Positions 25,496 through 32,495 of a DNA stretch of 64,000 nt are shown in pieces (within the stretch, counting starts at the first letter, position 1; every line of letters starts with the position of its first letter). Both the position numbers and the translations under genes were made by a program. A model generated the notes under the pieces. It saw only the letters and a program-made list of their open reading frames with translations. It ran no database searches and had not been told where the DNA came from. Source of the DNA: Actinomadura luzonensis (GTDB lineage Bacteria; Actinomycetota; Actinomycetes; Streptosporangiales; Streptosporangiaceae); assembly GCF_022664455.2 (NCBI RefSeq), contig NZ_JAKRKC020000001.1:5957001-6021000 (forward strand). Direction: 5' to 3'.

Positions 25496-26088
25496 TCAGA
25501 GCGTGCCGGCGAACCGGTCCATCGCCACGACCACGTCCGCCAGCATCCGCGCCGACCTCACCGGCCCGCCGCCCTCCAGCCCGTGGTTCGCGCCGGGGAT
25601 CTCGACGTACTCGCGGCGAACGCCCGGCTGCCGGGTGAGCTCGCGCGCCACATCCCCGTCCCAGGAGCCGTCCGCGCCGCCGCCGACCAGCAGCGCGGGC
25701 TCGGGGTTGCGCCGCAGCCCGGCCACGACCGGCTCGTACCGCAGCAACGGGGTCAGCCAGATCGCGGGCAGCTCCCGCTCGGCGGCCAGCGGGGCGCGAA
25801 CGTCGCGAGCGACTTGGCCACGACGAGCAGCCGCCGCGCGTCCCGCTCGGCGTCCAGCGCCGCGCGCGCCTGCCCGGCCACCCATCCCCCCAGCTCGTCC
25901 GGGTCCCGGGTCGCGGGCGCCTCCCACCAGATCTCCTGCACCGTCCACCCGTGCTGGACGAGCACCGCCCGCGCGAAGTGCAGCAGCGGCCGGGCGGGCA
26001 CGTACCCCGCTCCGGGCAGCAGCACCGCCACCCGCTCCGGATCGCCCTCGGCCCGCGTCGGGATCCCGAACACCGTGTCAGGAGCCAT
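25496..26088 (-). pseudogene. alpha/beta hydrolase gene broken by a one-base frameshift
   Basis: The N-terminal part (26088 to about 25795) reads VAVLLPGAGYVPARPLLHFA and ends RRLLVVAKSLATFA. The rest continues in another frame as PLAAERELPAIWLTPLLRYE, with LLVGGGADGSWDGDV and VEIPGANHGLEGG. Removing one base near 25796-25802 (TTCGCGCCCCGC) joins them into an intact hydrolase of about 197 aa with Ser (AKSLA), Asp and His of the triad. The start is leaderless: TATACT at 26095-26100, 6 nt before ATG. It is either a recent frameshift or a sequencing error in a C-run; without an error it is a pseudogene. Confidence 0.75.
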
Positions 26089-26198
26089 GCCGGGAGTATA
26101 GGCGCGGATCCTGTCGCACGGCCCTGCCGGAGATCGCGCCGTCGCGCACGCCGAGCGCCCTTGCCGCCCGAATGCCGGTGAGTGTCGTACCCGATCTC

Positions 26199-26204
26199 TA
26201 TACT
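26199..26204 (+). promoter_or_regulatory. -10 element of a leaderless TPR gene
   Basis: TATACT is followed by 7 nt and then ATG at 26212; no ribosome site exists. The same hexamer in the same setting drives the divergent hydrolase remnant (26095-26100), about 100 bp away. Confidence 0.65.
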
Positions 26205-26211
26205 CCCGCCC

Positions 26212-27684
26212 ATGCCAGGGTCACCTACTCCACTCGATCTCGCCTTCGGTCTCCTCCAGGAGGGCCGGCTGATCGAAGCCGAACAGATCATGCTCCGGGA
26301 AGTGGACACCGCCGAGCGCACGCACGGCCGCGGCAGCCCGCAGTGGGCCGCCGCCCAGTGCGACCTCGGGAACGTCCTGTTCAGCTCCCGGCAGCCCGAC
26401 CGGGCGGTCGAGTGCTTCCGCAACGCCTGCGACGCCCATCCGCCGACCGGCGACCGCGAGGCGTACCAGGACCACCTGACCTACCGCCTCAACCTCGGCT
26501 CGGTGCTGACCATGGCCGGCCGGCTGGACGAGGCCGAGACCGAGCTGCGCCACAACCTCCAGGAGCGGCGCGAGTTCTACGGCCCCGAGCACCCCGGCTA
26601 CGCCTACGCGCTTGAGCCGCTGGCCGACGTCCTGGCGCAGCGCGGCCTGCTGGCCGAGGCGCGCCAGCTCATCGAGGAGACCATCGCCATCTTCTGGAGC
26701 AGCGGCCACGAGCGGGTGGCCACCGCGCTGGCGCTGCGCGCGGAGATCGTGCTGGCCGCGGGCGGCGCCGAGCCCGTCTTCCCGCACCTGGGGCAGCTCC
26801 CTGACGAGGTGGTCGAGCAGATCGCGCTGACGGCCACCGACCGCTCCGGCCGCCACCCGGCCATGGGCAAGGCCCTGCTCGCCGACCTGGCGGGGGCGCT
26901 GGAGCAGCGGCTCGGGCCCGACCACCAGATGACGCTCAACGTCCTGTCGCAGCTGGCTAACATCAGCCACGACGCCGGCGACGAGGCGGGACGGGTGGAG
27001 GCCGTCCGGAGGGTCCTCGCCGCCTACGACCGGCAGGGCAGGCCGGAGGAGGCGCTGATGGCGGCGCTGGGCCTGGCCATGGCCCAGGACGACGCGGGCG
27101 ACACCGAGGGCGGGTTGCGCACGTACGAGCAGGCGCACGCCCGGGCCGCCGGCCTCGGCCGCCGTGACCTCACCGCTCAGGTGCTGCGCAACTGGGGCCT
27201 GGCCCTGTCGGCCGCCGGCCGCGCCGCCGAGGCCGAGCGGCGCCTGCGCGAGGCGGTGGCCGAGGCCGAGCAGGCCCACGACGCCGAGCTGCTCGGCCGC
27301 GCGCGCATCGCGCTCGGGCTGTTCCTGCAGCACGAGGCGCGGCCGGCCGAGGCGCAGCAGATGGTGGAGGCGGGGCTGAGCACCCTGGACGTCGCGCACC
27401 CCGACGCGATCACCGGCCGCGGCCACCTCACCGCGATCAAGTCGGGCGAGTCCTGCGGCTGCGGCGACCTGGCGGGCGCGGTCGCCGACGCCTTCCGCGC
27501 GTTCGTGCTCGGCAAACTGCCGCCCGACCTGCTGGCCCGCCTCGACGTGGCGGTCGAGGACAACGACTTCAAGATCCAGGTCGAGCTGCGCCGCGAGCCG
27601 TCCGAGGGCGAGCTGGAGCACATGAACCGGTTGTTCCAGAGCGCCGTCGCGGAGTTCCGTGGCCGCCTCACCTCCAGGGCGTGA
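26212..27684 (+). CDS. tetratricopeptide repeat protein
   Basis: 490 aa from ATG 26212, fixed by the -10 hexamer TATACT 7 nt upstream, which excludes the in-frame GTG at 26182. At least seven TPR units are visible (for example AQCDLGNVLFSSRQPDRAVE, AETELRHNLQERREFYGPEH, LAMAQDDAGDTEGGLRTYEQ). A Cys-containing spot (SGESCGCGDL) precedes a C-terminal helical tail. No signal peptide or enzyme domain. Probably a protein-interaction scaffold. Confidence 0.82.
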   Translation: MPGSPTPLDLAFGLLQEGRLIEAEQIMLREVDTAERTHGRGSPQWAAAQCDLGNVLFSSRQPDRAVECFRNACDAHPPTGDREAYQDHLTYRLNLGSVLTMAGRLDEAETELRHNLQERREFYGPEHPGYAYALEPLADVLAQRGLLAEARQLIEETIAIFWSSGHERVATALALRAEIVLAAGGAEPVFPHLGQLPDEVVEQIALTATDRSGRHPAMGKALLADLAGALEQRLGPDHQMTLNVLSQLANISHDAGDEAGRVEAVRRVLAAYDRQGRPEEALMAALGLAMAQDDAGDTEGGLRTYEQAHARAAGLGRRDLTAQVLRNWGLALSAAGRAAEAERRLREAVAEAEQAHDAELLGRARIALGLFLQHEARPAEAQQMVEAGLSTLDVAHPDAITGRGHLTAIKSGESCGCGDLAGAVADAFRAFVLGKLPPDLLARLDVAVEDNDFKIQVELRREPSEGELEHMNRLFQSAVAEFRGRLTSRA

Positions 27685-27693
27685 CGGCAGGGC

Positions 27694-28419
27694 TCAGCGC
27701 GGGGCGAGGACGCAGAACTCGTTGCCGTCGGGGTCGGCCATGACCACCCAGCCGACCTCGCCCTGACCGATGTCGACGCGCTTGGCCCCCAGCGCGACCA
27801 GCCGGTCGACCTCCGCCTGCTGGTCGCCGCCGGCGGGCGGAGCGAGGTCGAAGTGCAGCCGGTTCTTGCCGGTCTTGGGGCTGACCGGCGGGCCGCCCCA
27901 GGTGATCTTGGGGCCGCCGTGCGGGGAGCGGATGGCGGTCTCCTCGTCCTGGTCCCAGACCAGCGGCCAGCCCAGCGCCTCGCTCCAGAAATACCCGACG
28001 GCCTGGGTGCCGTCGCAGGCGAGCGCGCCGACGAAGCCACAGTCGGCGAGGAACTTGTTGCCCGGCTCGATCACGCAGAACTCGTTGCCCTCCGGGTCGG
28101 CGAGCACGACGTGGTCCTCGTCGGGGGACTGGCCGATGTCGATGTGCCGGGCGCCGAGGTCGAGCGCTCTCGCCACGGTCTGCCGCTGGTCGTCGAGGGA
28201 TGTGCTGGTCAGGTCGAAGTGCGCCTGGTTCTGGCCGGTCTTCTGCTCCTGCGAGGGCAGGAACCGGAGCCGGAACCCGGTGTCGTCGTCCGGCAGCAGC
28301 GCGATGCCGTCCTCGTGCGGGCTGCGGCTCTCCTTCCAGCCGAGGACGCCGGCCCAGAAGCGGGCAAGGCGGGCGGGGTCGTGCGCGTCGAAACAGAGTG
28401 CGTCAAGGTGGCAGGTCAT
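27694..28419 (-). CDS. two-domain VOC (glyoxalase-like) protein
   Basis: 241 aa. Two homologous VOC modules: residues about 4-118 (LDALCFDAHDPARLARFWAG to DPEGNEFCVIEP) and about 125-240 (ending DPDGNEFCVLAP). Each has HFDL and GNEFCV strands as in the actinobacterial glyoxalase/bleomycin-resistance-like superfamily that includes DUF4241-free CapR-type proteins. Metal and substrate cannot be assigned. It ends 9 bp from the convergent TPR gene. The ATG start lies after a weak GAGGCGC ribosome site. Confidence 0.85.
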   Translation of the reverse strand: MTCHLDALCFDAHDPARLARFWAGVLGWKESRSPHEDGIALLPDDDTGFRLRFLPSQEQKTGQNQAHFDLTSTSLDDQRQTVARALDLGARHIDIGQSPDEDHVVLADPEGNEFCVIEPGNKFLADCGFVGALACDGTQAVGYFWSEALGWPLVWDQDEETAIRSPHGGPKITWGGPPVSPKTGKNRLHFDLAPPAGGDQQAEVDRLVALGAKRVDIGQGEVGWVVMADPDGNEFCVLAPR

Positions 28420-28554
28420 CGTGCTGCGCGCCTCCGATCGGTCGGGGCCCTGGTCAGGACGCCGGCCGGTGGCCGGCCCTGCGAACGTAACCCGAGGCCG
28501 TCCGCGCCCGCCACGCGTTTTCCTGCCACCCGCCCGGGCGCTGCCGCCGTGCGG

Positions 28555-28929
28555 TCAGCGCTGCTGCTTGAGGCGCTGCGCCTCCTTGCGGGCCTCGGCC
28601 TGGACCGTCCGCTCGCGCTCCAGCCACTCGGGGTTCTCCGCCTTCAACGCCTCGATCTCGTCGGTGGTGAGCGGCTCGGTGACACCGCCTCTGGCCAGGC
28701 CGGAGATCGAGACCCCGAGCTTCGCGGCGACGACCTGCTTCGGGTGCGGCCCGTTGCGGCGCAGCTCGGCGAGCCAGGCCGGCGGCCTGGCCTGCAGCTC
28801 GTTCAGCTCGTCCCGCGAGACGACGCCCGCCTGGAACTCGGCGGGAGTGGCCGAGAACAGCACGCCCAGCTTCTTGGCCGCGGTCTCGGGCTTCATCGTC
28901 TGGACGGTCTTCGGCTTGGACGGGCTCAT
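28555..28929 (-). CDS. DUF5997 family protein
   Basis: 124 aa. ATG 28929 lies 7 nt after TACGCT, so the mRNA is leaderless. The sequence KPETAAKKLGVLFSATPAEF, then ARPPAWLAELRRNGPHPKQV and VAAKLGVSISGLARGGVTEP, corresponds to the conserved actinobacterial DUF5997 family of unknown function. The C-terminus is a charged helix. It is divergent from a LysR-like substrate-binding gene and shares a 54-bp promoter region, an arrangement I recall in related genomes. Confidence 0.85.
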   Translation of the reverse strand: MSPSKPKTVQTMKPETAAKKLGVLFSATPAEFQAGVVSRDELNELQARPPAWLAELRRNGPHPKQVVAAKLGVSISGLARGGVTEPLTTDEIEALKAENPEWLERERTVQAEARKEAQRLKQQR

Positions 28930-28936
28930 GAGGGCA

Positions 28937-28977
28937 AGCGTAGCCAGTCGGGAGGGCTTTGCTGACATCGGTACCCT
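28937..28977. promoter_or_regulatory. divergent leaderless promoters
   Basis: Minus-strand -10 TACGCT (28942-28937) is 7 nt before ATG 28929. Plus-strand -10 TACCCT (28972-28977) is 6 nt before GTG 28984. The two promoters are back to back, so the pair is likely co-controlled. Confidence 0.6.
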
Positions 28978-28983
28978 GAGGCG

Positions 28984-29718
28984 GTGACCGATGGAGACAG
29001 CGGCGACGAGTTCCGCCTGGCGTACCCGCCCGGGGTGACTCCCGCGAAGTGGGCCGGCATCTGGGCCGAGCGCAAGCCCGAGATCCCGTTGACGCTGGTC
29101 GCCGTGCCCGCCGCCGAGGTCGTGGGCCTGCTGCGCGACGGCGGCGCCGACGCGGGCTTCGTCAGGCTGCCGGTCGAGCGCGACGGGCTCAGCGTGATCC
29201 CGCTCTACGTGGAGACCACGGTGGTCGTGGTGCCCAAGGACCACGTGGTGGCCGCCGCCGACGAGGTGAGCCCCGCCGACCTGGCCGACGACGACGTGCT
29301 GCACCCTCTGGACGACACCCTCGACTGGCCGGTCCGTCCCGGTTCGCCGGCGTTCACCCGCCCGGCGACGACGGCGGAGGCGGTCGAGCTGGTGGCGTCC
29401 GGGGCCGGGCTGCTCCTGGTCCCGCAGTCGCTGGCCCGCCTGCACCACCGCAGGGACCTCACGTACCGGCCGGTGACGGACGCGCCGCAGTCACAGGTGG
29501 GCCTGGCCTGGCTCACGGACGCGACCACCGACCTGGTGGAGGACTTCATCGGCATCGTACGCGGCCGCACGCCGAACAGTTCCCGCGGCCGTACCACGCC
29601 GCAGCAGCAGCCCAAAACCCGCAAACCACCCCAGAACGCCGCGCGCAGCCGCCGCGCCACCCCGCCCCCGCCCCCGCCCGCCGGCCGCAACAAGCGGAAG
29701 GGCCCCCGCCCACGCTGA
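28984..29718 (+). CDS. LysR-type substrate-binding domain protein lacking the DNA-binding domain
   Basis: 244 aa. GTG 28984 is leaderless (TACCCT 6 nt upstream). Residues about 8-190 form the periplasmic-binding-like effector domain of LysR regulators (FRLAYPPGVTPAKWAGIWAE, then VAVPAAEVVGLLRDGGADAG and LVASGAGLLLVPQSLARLHH). No N-terminal helix-turn-helix is encoded. The last 55 residues are a basic, Pro/Arg/Lys-rich tail (KTRKPPQNAARSRRATPPPP) that could bind nucleic acid or be disordered. It is divergent from DUF5997, suggesting a joint role; unknown ligand. Confidence 0.82.
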   Translation: MTDGDSGDEFRLAYPPGVTPAKWAGIWAERKPEIPLTLVAVPAAEVVGLLRDGGADAGFVRLPVERDGLSVIPLYVETTVVVVPKDHVVAAADEVSPADLADDDVLHPLDDTLDWPVRPGSPAFTRPATTAEAVELVASGAGLLLVPQSLARLHHRRDLTYRPVTDAPQSQVGLAWLTDATTDLVEDFIGIVRGRTPNSSRGRTTPQQQPKTRKPPQNAARSRRATPPPPPPAGRNKRKGPRPR

Positions 29719-29737
29719 CGCGGTCGAGGCGGAGCCG

Positions 29738-30811
29738 CTACCCCGCCCACGCCTCCTTACCGGTGACGACCGGCGTGCCGCTCCTGGCCGCCTCCCCGAT
29801 CGCGATCGAGATCAGGTGGTCCTGGCACGCCTCGGCGAGCGGGTACGGCGGCGGCCCCTCCTGCCGGGCCCAGGCCCCCGTCCGCTCCAGGATGTCCGCG
29901 ACCGCGATGTCGTCGTCCGACAGCCCCGCCCCGTCGAACGGGTTGCGGTAGACCACCCGCCCGTCGAAGCTGATGTGCTTCAGGTCGCGCAGCTCCAGGT
30001 TGAGATCGACCCCGGTGTCCCGCCGGATCAGCACGGACTCCACCGGCGTCGTGGGGTCGGCCAGCCGGACCACCCGGTCGTCGGCCAGCTCGCCCCTGGA
30101 GCCGCGCACCACGACGCGCCGCATGCGCAGCGGGTTCCACCACTGGTTGTCGGTGAAGTCGTACAGGCCCATCCGGCCGCCGAAGTCGAGGGTCGCGATG
30201 GTGGTGGTGCGACGCTGCGGCGTATCGTCGCCGCTCCAGCCGTCGAAGGTCAGCGGGTCGGCGAGCGGCGCCTCGAACGCGCCCGCGCGCACCTCGGCCG
30301 CGTCGAACCCGACGCCCAGCAGGCCGCGGATCATCGACACCGCGTGGTACAGGTGCGTCGAGGACACCTGCACCGACGTCGGCTCCCCGATCACGCCCTC
30401 CCGCACCAGAGCCAGCCGCGCCGCGTGCCCGGGCATCAGCAGGTACTGCTCCGCGACCTGCACCAGCCCGGTGCCCCCCACGTCCTGCCACAACCCACGC
30501 AACCCGGCCAGGTCGGGCGCGGGCGGCGTCTCGGCCAGCACCGGCGTCCGGTGCCCGGCCACCTCGCGGATCGCGTCCGGCATGGCCGCCCACGGCACCG
30601 CCGCGGCGACGTAGTCGGGCCGCTCGTGACGCAGCAGCTCCCCGACCGTCCGGAACGCCGGCACGCCCCAGCGGGCGGTCACCTCCTCGCCCCGCTCGGC
30701 GCTGCGCGTGACGACCCCGCTGACCCGCAGCCGATCCGGCACCGCCGCCGCCAGCCGCAGGAAGAACCGCGTCCGCCGCCCGCTCCCGATCGCGCCGAAC
30801 GTCGTGGTCAT
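29738..30811 (-). CDS. Gfo/Idh/MocA family oxidoreductase
   Basis: 357 aa. GAGGAGG lies about 10 nt before ATG 30811. The N-terminal Rossmann fold (TTFGAIGSGRRTRFFLRLAA) has the family pattern, followed by PVLAETPPAPDLAGL in place of the usual EKP (Lys replaced: AETPPA), so catalysis may be altered. The C-terminal alpha/beta domain includes GGRMGLYDFTDNQWWNPLR. It probably acts on a sugar or inositol-like substrate with NAD(P). It stands alone after the LysR-like gene (convergent). Confidence 0.83.
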   Translation of the reverse strand: MTTTFGAIGSGRRTRFFLRLAAAVPDRLRVSGVVTRSAERGEEVTARWGVPAFRTVGELLRHERPDYVAAAVPWAAMPDAIREVAGHRTPVLAETPPAPDLAGLRGLWQDVGGTGLVQVAEQYLLMPGHAARLALVREGVIGEPTSVQVSSTHLYHAVSMIRGLLGVGFDAAEVRAGAFEAPLADPLTFDGWSGDDTPQRRTTTIATLDFGGRMGLYDFTDNQWWNPLRMRRVVVRGSRGELADDRVVRLADPTTPVESVLIRRDTGVDLNLELRDLKHISFDGRVVYRNPFDGAGLSDDDIAVADILERTGAWARQEGPPPYPLAEACQDHLISIAIGEAARSGTPVVTGKEAWAG

Positions 30812-30900
30812 GGGCGCTCAACCTCCTCGAAGCCGGAGCACATCCGGATCAGCGTACTCGGGCCATGCAGACGGACCACCGCGTACCGCCCCTCATCGGG

Positions 30901-31345
30901 TGTACCTGGAAGCGTCCTTGGCGCTTCCCGTGCGCGCCGACACCCGCGTGGAGAACCCCTCGGGCCACATCCCGCGACGTGCTGGAGCCGGCCCGCAACA
31001 GCGTGGCCCACGGCACCGGCGTGCGCTGCGCCGGCCTCGTCCAGTACATCCAGATCTCCCTGGGCAACAAGGACGACATCGTCACCAACCTCAGCACCGT
31101 CCCCGTCCGGGTGACCGGCGGGGAGGGGAACGACCTGGTCAACGGCGGCGCCGCAACGCCCACTTCCGCGGCGGGCCGGGCGACGACGTGCTGCAGGCCG
31201 AGAGCCTCGGCGACGGCAAGGACACCTTCATCGGCCGGGGCGGCACGGACACCGTCGACTACACCTCGCGCGTCGGCAAGCCGTCGGTGACTCTCGACGG
31301 TGCCGCCGACGACGGACTGACGGGCGAGGGCGACAACATCGCCGC
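30901..31345 (+). pseudogene. remnant of an RTX/hemolysin-type calcium-binding secreted protein
   Basis: Fragments in two frames. One reads VQYIQISLGNKDDIVTNLST and VRVTGGEGNDLVNGGA (31042-31152). The next continues as FRGGPGDDVLQAESLGDGKD and VDYTSRVGKPSVTLDGAADD (about 31165-31310). GGxGxD nonapeptide calcium-binding repeats are clear. A frameshift near 31153-31163 and the absence of a start with signal peptide mark it as broken; upstream fragments are further shifted. Boundaries are approximate. Confidence 0.65.
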
Positions 31346-31486
31346 CGACGGGCCCGGGCGCGAACGAGCTGCCAGGACCTTCCTGCGGGACGTGTCACTC
31401 TCCTCACCGGGCAACGACGAGTACACCCCGGAGATCCCTCGCGCGTCTTCTTCCCGTCCATGCCCTTCCGCCTCAGGAGCCACGCC

Positions 31487-32092
31487 ATGCGTTTACGCGT
31501 CCTCGCCGTCCTCGCCGTGCTTGTCGGAACGTTCCTCGCCGTCCCGCCCCAGGCCGCTTCCGCCGCCACCACCTACCGCGGCGAAGGCGACGACGTGATC
31601 CGCATCCCCGTGACCACGCAGCCGTCCCTCGTGAAGGCCACCCACCGAGGCGAGTCCAACTTCATCGTGTGGGCGCTGTCCACCAGCGGCAAGCAGGTGG
31701 GGCTGGTGGCCAACGCGGTCGGTGACTACAAGGGCACCGTCGCGTTCAACACCATCTCCCGGCAGAAGGTGCGCTCCCTGGAGATCACCGCGGACGGCGC
31801 GTGGACGCTCCAGGTCCTGCCGCTCACCAAGGCCCGTTACTGGGCGATCAACGCCAAGGGCGAGGGCGCGGACGTCCTCCGGCTCACCGCACCCCTCAAG
31901 GCGGCACGCCGGATCACCCTGCGGCACGCCGGCGAGTCGAACTTCGTCGTGTGGACTCTCGACAACCGCGGCAGCACCACGAAGCTGCTCGTCAACAAGA
32001 TCGGCGACTATCGAGGGCGGGTGCTGCTGCCCGCGGGCACCCGCTATGTCACCGTCGAGGCCGACGGCGCCTGGTCGATCAACCGAGGCTGA
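31487..32092 (+). CDS. secreted protein with two tandem internal repeats
   Basis: 201 aa. AGGAG lies 10 nt before ATG 31487. Sec signal peptide RLRVLAVLAVLVGTFLAV, cleaved near QAASA. The mature part has two similar units of about 80 aa, each with GEGxDV(I/L)R(I/L), RGESNFIVW or AGESNFVVW, a GDYKG/GDYRG turn and a closing ADGAW. This looks like a beta-sandwich duplication; I do not recognise the family. It is followed by a strong terminator and preceded by the RTX remnant, with which it shares the GEGDDV style. Confidence 0.8.
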   Translation: MRLRVLAVLAVLVGTFLAVPPQAASAATTYRGEGDDVIRIPVTTQPSLVKATHRGESNFIVWALSTSGKQVGLVANAVGDYKGTVAFNTISRQKVRSLEITADGAWTLQVLPLTKARYWAINAKGEGADVLRLTAPLKAARRITLRHAGESNFVVWTLDNRGSTTKLLVNKIGDYRGRVLLPAGTRYVTVEADGAWSINRG

Positions 32093-32121
32093 GAGCGCGA
32101 CGACAGCCCCGGGAAAGCAGC

Positions 32122-32151
32122 GGCCCCCCGGACTACCCAAGCCGGGGGGCC
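32122..32151 (+). terminator. terminator after the secreted repeat protein
   Basis: GGCCCCCCGG (32122-32131) and CCGGGGGGCC (32142-32151) form a perfect 10-bp stem with a 10-nt loop, followed by TTGATGG, 30 bp after the stop. It can also stop minus-strand transcripts coming from the RNA elements at 32205-32432. Confidence 0.85.
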
Positions 32152-32204
32152 TTGATGGTGCCGCCATGTCCGAGGCCAGCAGCGTTTAAGAGAACAGGTC
32201 AGTC

Positions 32205-32296
32205 CTGACGATGTGCGCTCTGCCGTTGAGCCACCGCGGCACGAAGAGCCGCGGGCCGGATTCGAACCGGCATCTCAACAATCATCGCCCGTCCTC
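32205..32296 (-). ncRNA. tRNA-mimic RNA B, YrlA-like Y RNA (permuted cloverleaf)
   Basis: Read on the minus strand: a basal helix GGCGATG (from 32289) with CATCGTC (to 32207); T-arm GCCGG-TTCGAAT-CCGGC (32271-32255); acceptor 3' strand CCGCGGC (32254-32248); linker TCTTCGT (32247-32241); acceptor 5' strand GCCGCGG (32240-32234); TG; D-arm GCTC-AACGGCA-GAGC (32231-32217). The acceptor (7/7), T (5/5) and D (4/4) stems pair perfectly, but the 3' half of the 'tRNA' precedes the 5' half and the acceptor end is a closed hairpin, so it cannot be a normal tRNA gene. In place of an anticodon arm there is a terminal helix with GAC/GTC and a bulge, as in bacterial Y RNAs that bind Ro60. Class assignment is inference. 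Confidence 0.72.
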
Positions 32297-32307
32297 GGTC
32301 GATCTGG

Positions 32308-32355
32308 CGCTCGACGGTCAATGCTGAGCTTCGAGCGAGAATCTGAACTTGACCG
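32308..32355 (-). other. possible pseudoknot linking RNAs A and B
   Basis: On the minus strand CGGTCAA (32355-32349) is complementary to TTGACCG (32321-32315), and CGCTCGA (32337-32331) to TCGAGCG (32314-32308). The two 7-bp helices interlock as an H-type pseudoknot. The first competes with the basal helix of RNA A for the same strand. It lies exactly between the two tRNA-mimic elements. Confidence 0.55.
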
Positions 32356-32432
32356 GCCGCCTCTGCCTGTTGGGCTACCCGGGCCCGAATGCCCGGGGAA
32401 GGTCTCGAACCTTCACTTGAGCCGTTCGTCAG
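32348..32432 (-). ncRNA. tRNA-mimic RNA A, YrlA-like Y RNA (permuted cloverleaf)
   Basis: Minus strand: GACGAACGGCT (32430-32420), variable CAAGT, T-arm GAAGG-TTCGAGA-CCTTC (32414-32398), acceptor 3' strand CCCGGGC (32397-32391), linker ATTCGG (32390-32385), acceptor 5' strand GCCCGGG (32384-32378), TA, D-arm GCCCAACAGGCAGAGGC, then GGCCGGTCAAG (32358-32348). Acceptor 7/7 and T 5/5 pair perfectly. The basal helix pairs CGGCT with GGCCG and GAC with GTC, leaving a GAA bulge. GACGAACG fits the GNCGAAN-G signature that I recall for the Ro60-binding site of bacterial Y RNAs. It directly follows the decayed gene at 32496 on the same strand, and two small hairpins (32455-32485) precede it. Confidence 0.75.
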
Positions 32433-32495
32433 CTTCAGCCTGAGCTTCAGCTTTTGCGCTAACGCGCACCCCGCGCTCAACGGGGAGTTCTCAGG

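Noticed and set aside
32205-32432. Ordinary tRNA genes or tRNA pseudogenes at the T-loop matches
   Set aside because: The T-arm and acceptor 3' strands come before, not after, the matching acceptor 5' strands and D-arms, and both acceptors close on a 6-7-nt loop. No normal cloverleaf with a free 3' end can be drawn.
32205-32432. Permuted tRNA genes joined by a circularly permuted group I intron
   Set aside because: Only about 50-60 nt separate the two elements, too short for a group I core, and the interlocking helices lack room for P4-P6. Element B also lacks a convincing anticodon stem.
32199-32480. 93-aa minus-strand ORF across the RNA elements
   Set aside because: It runs through the paired stems, has no ribosome site and has a composition imposed by the RNA structure.
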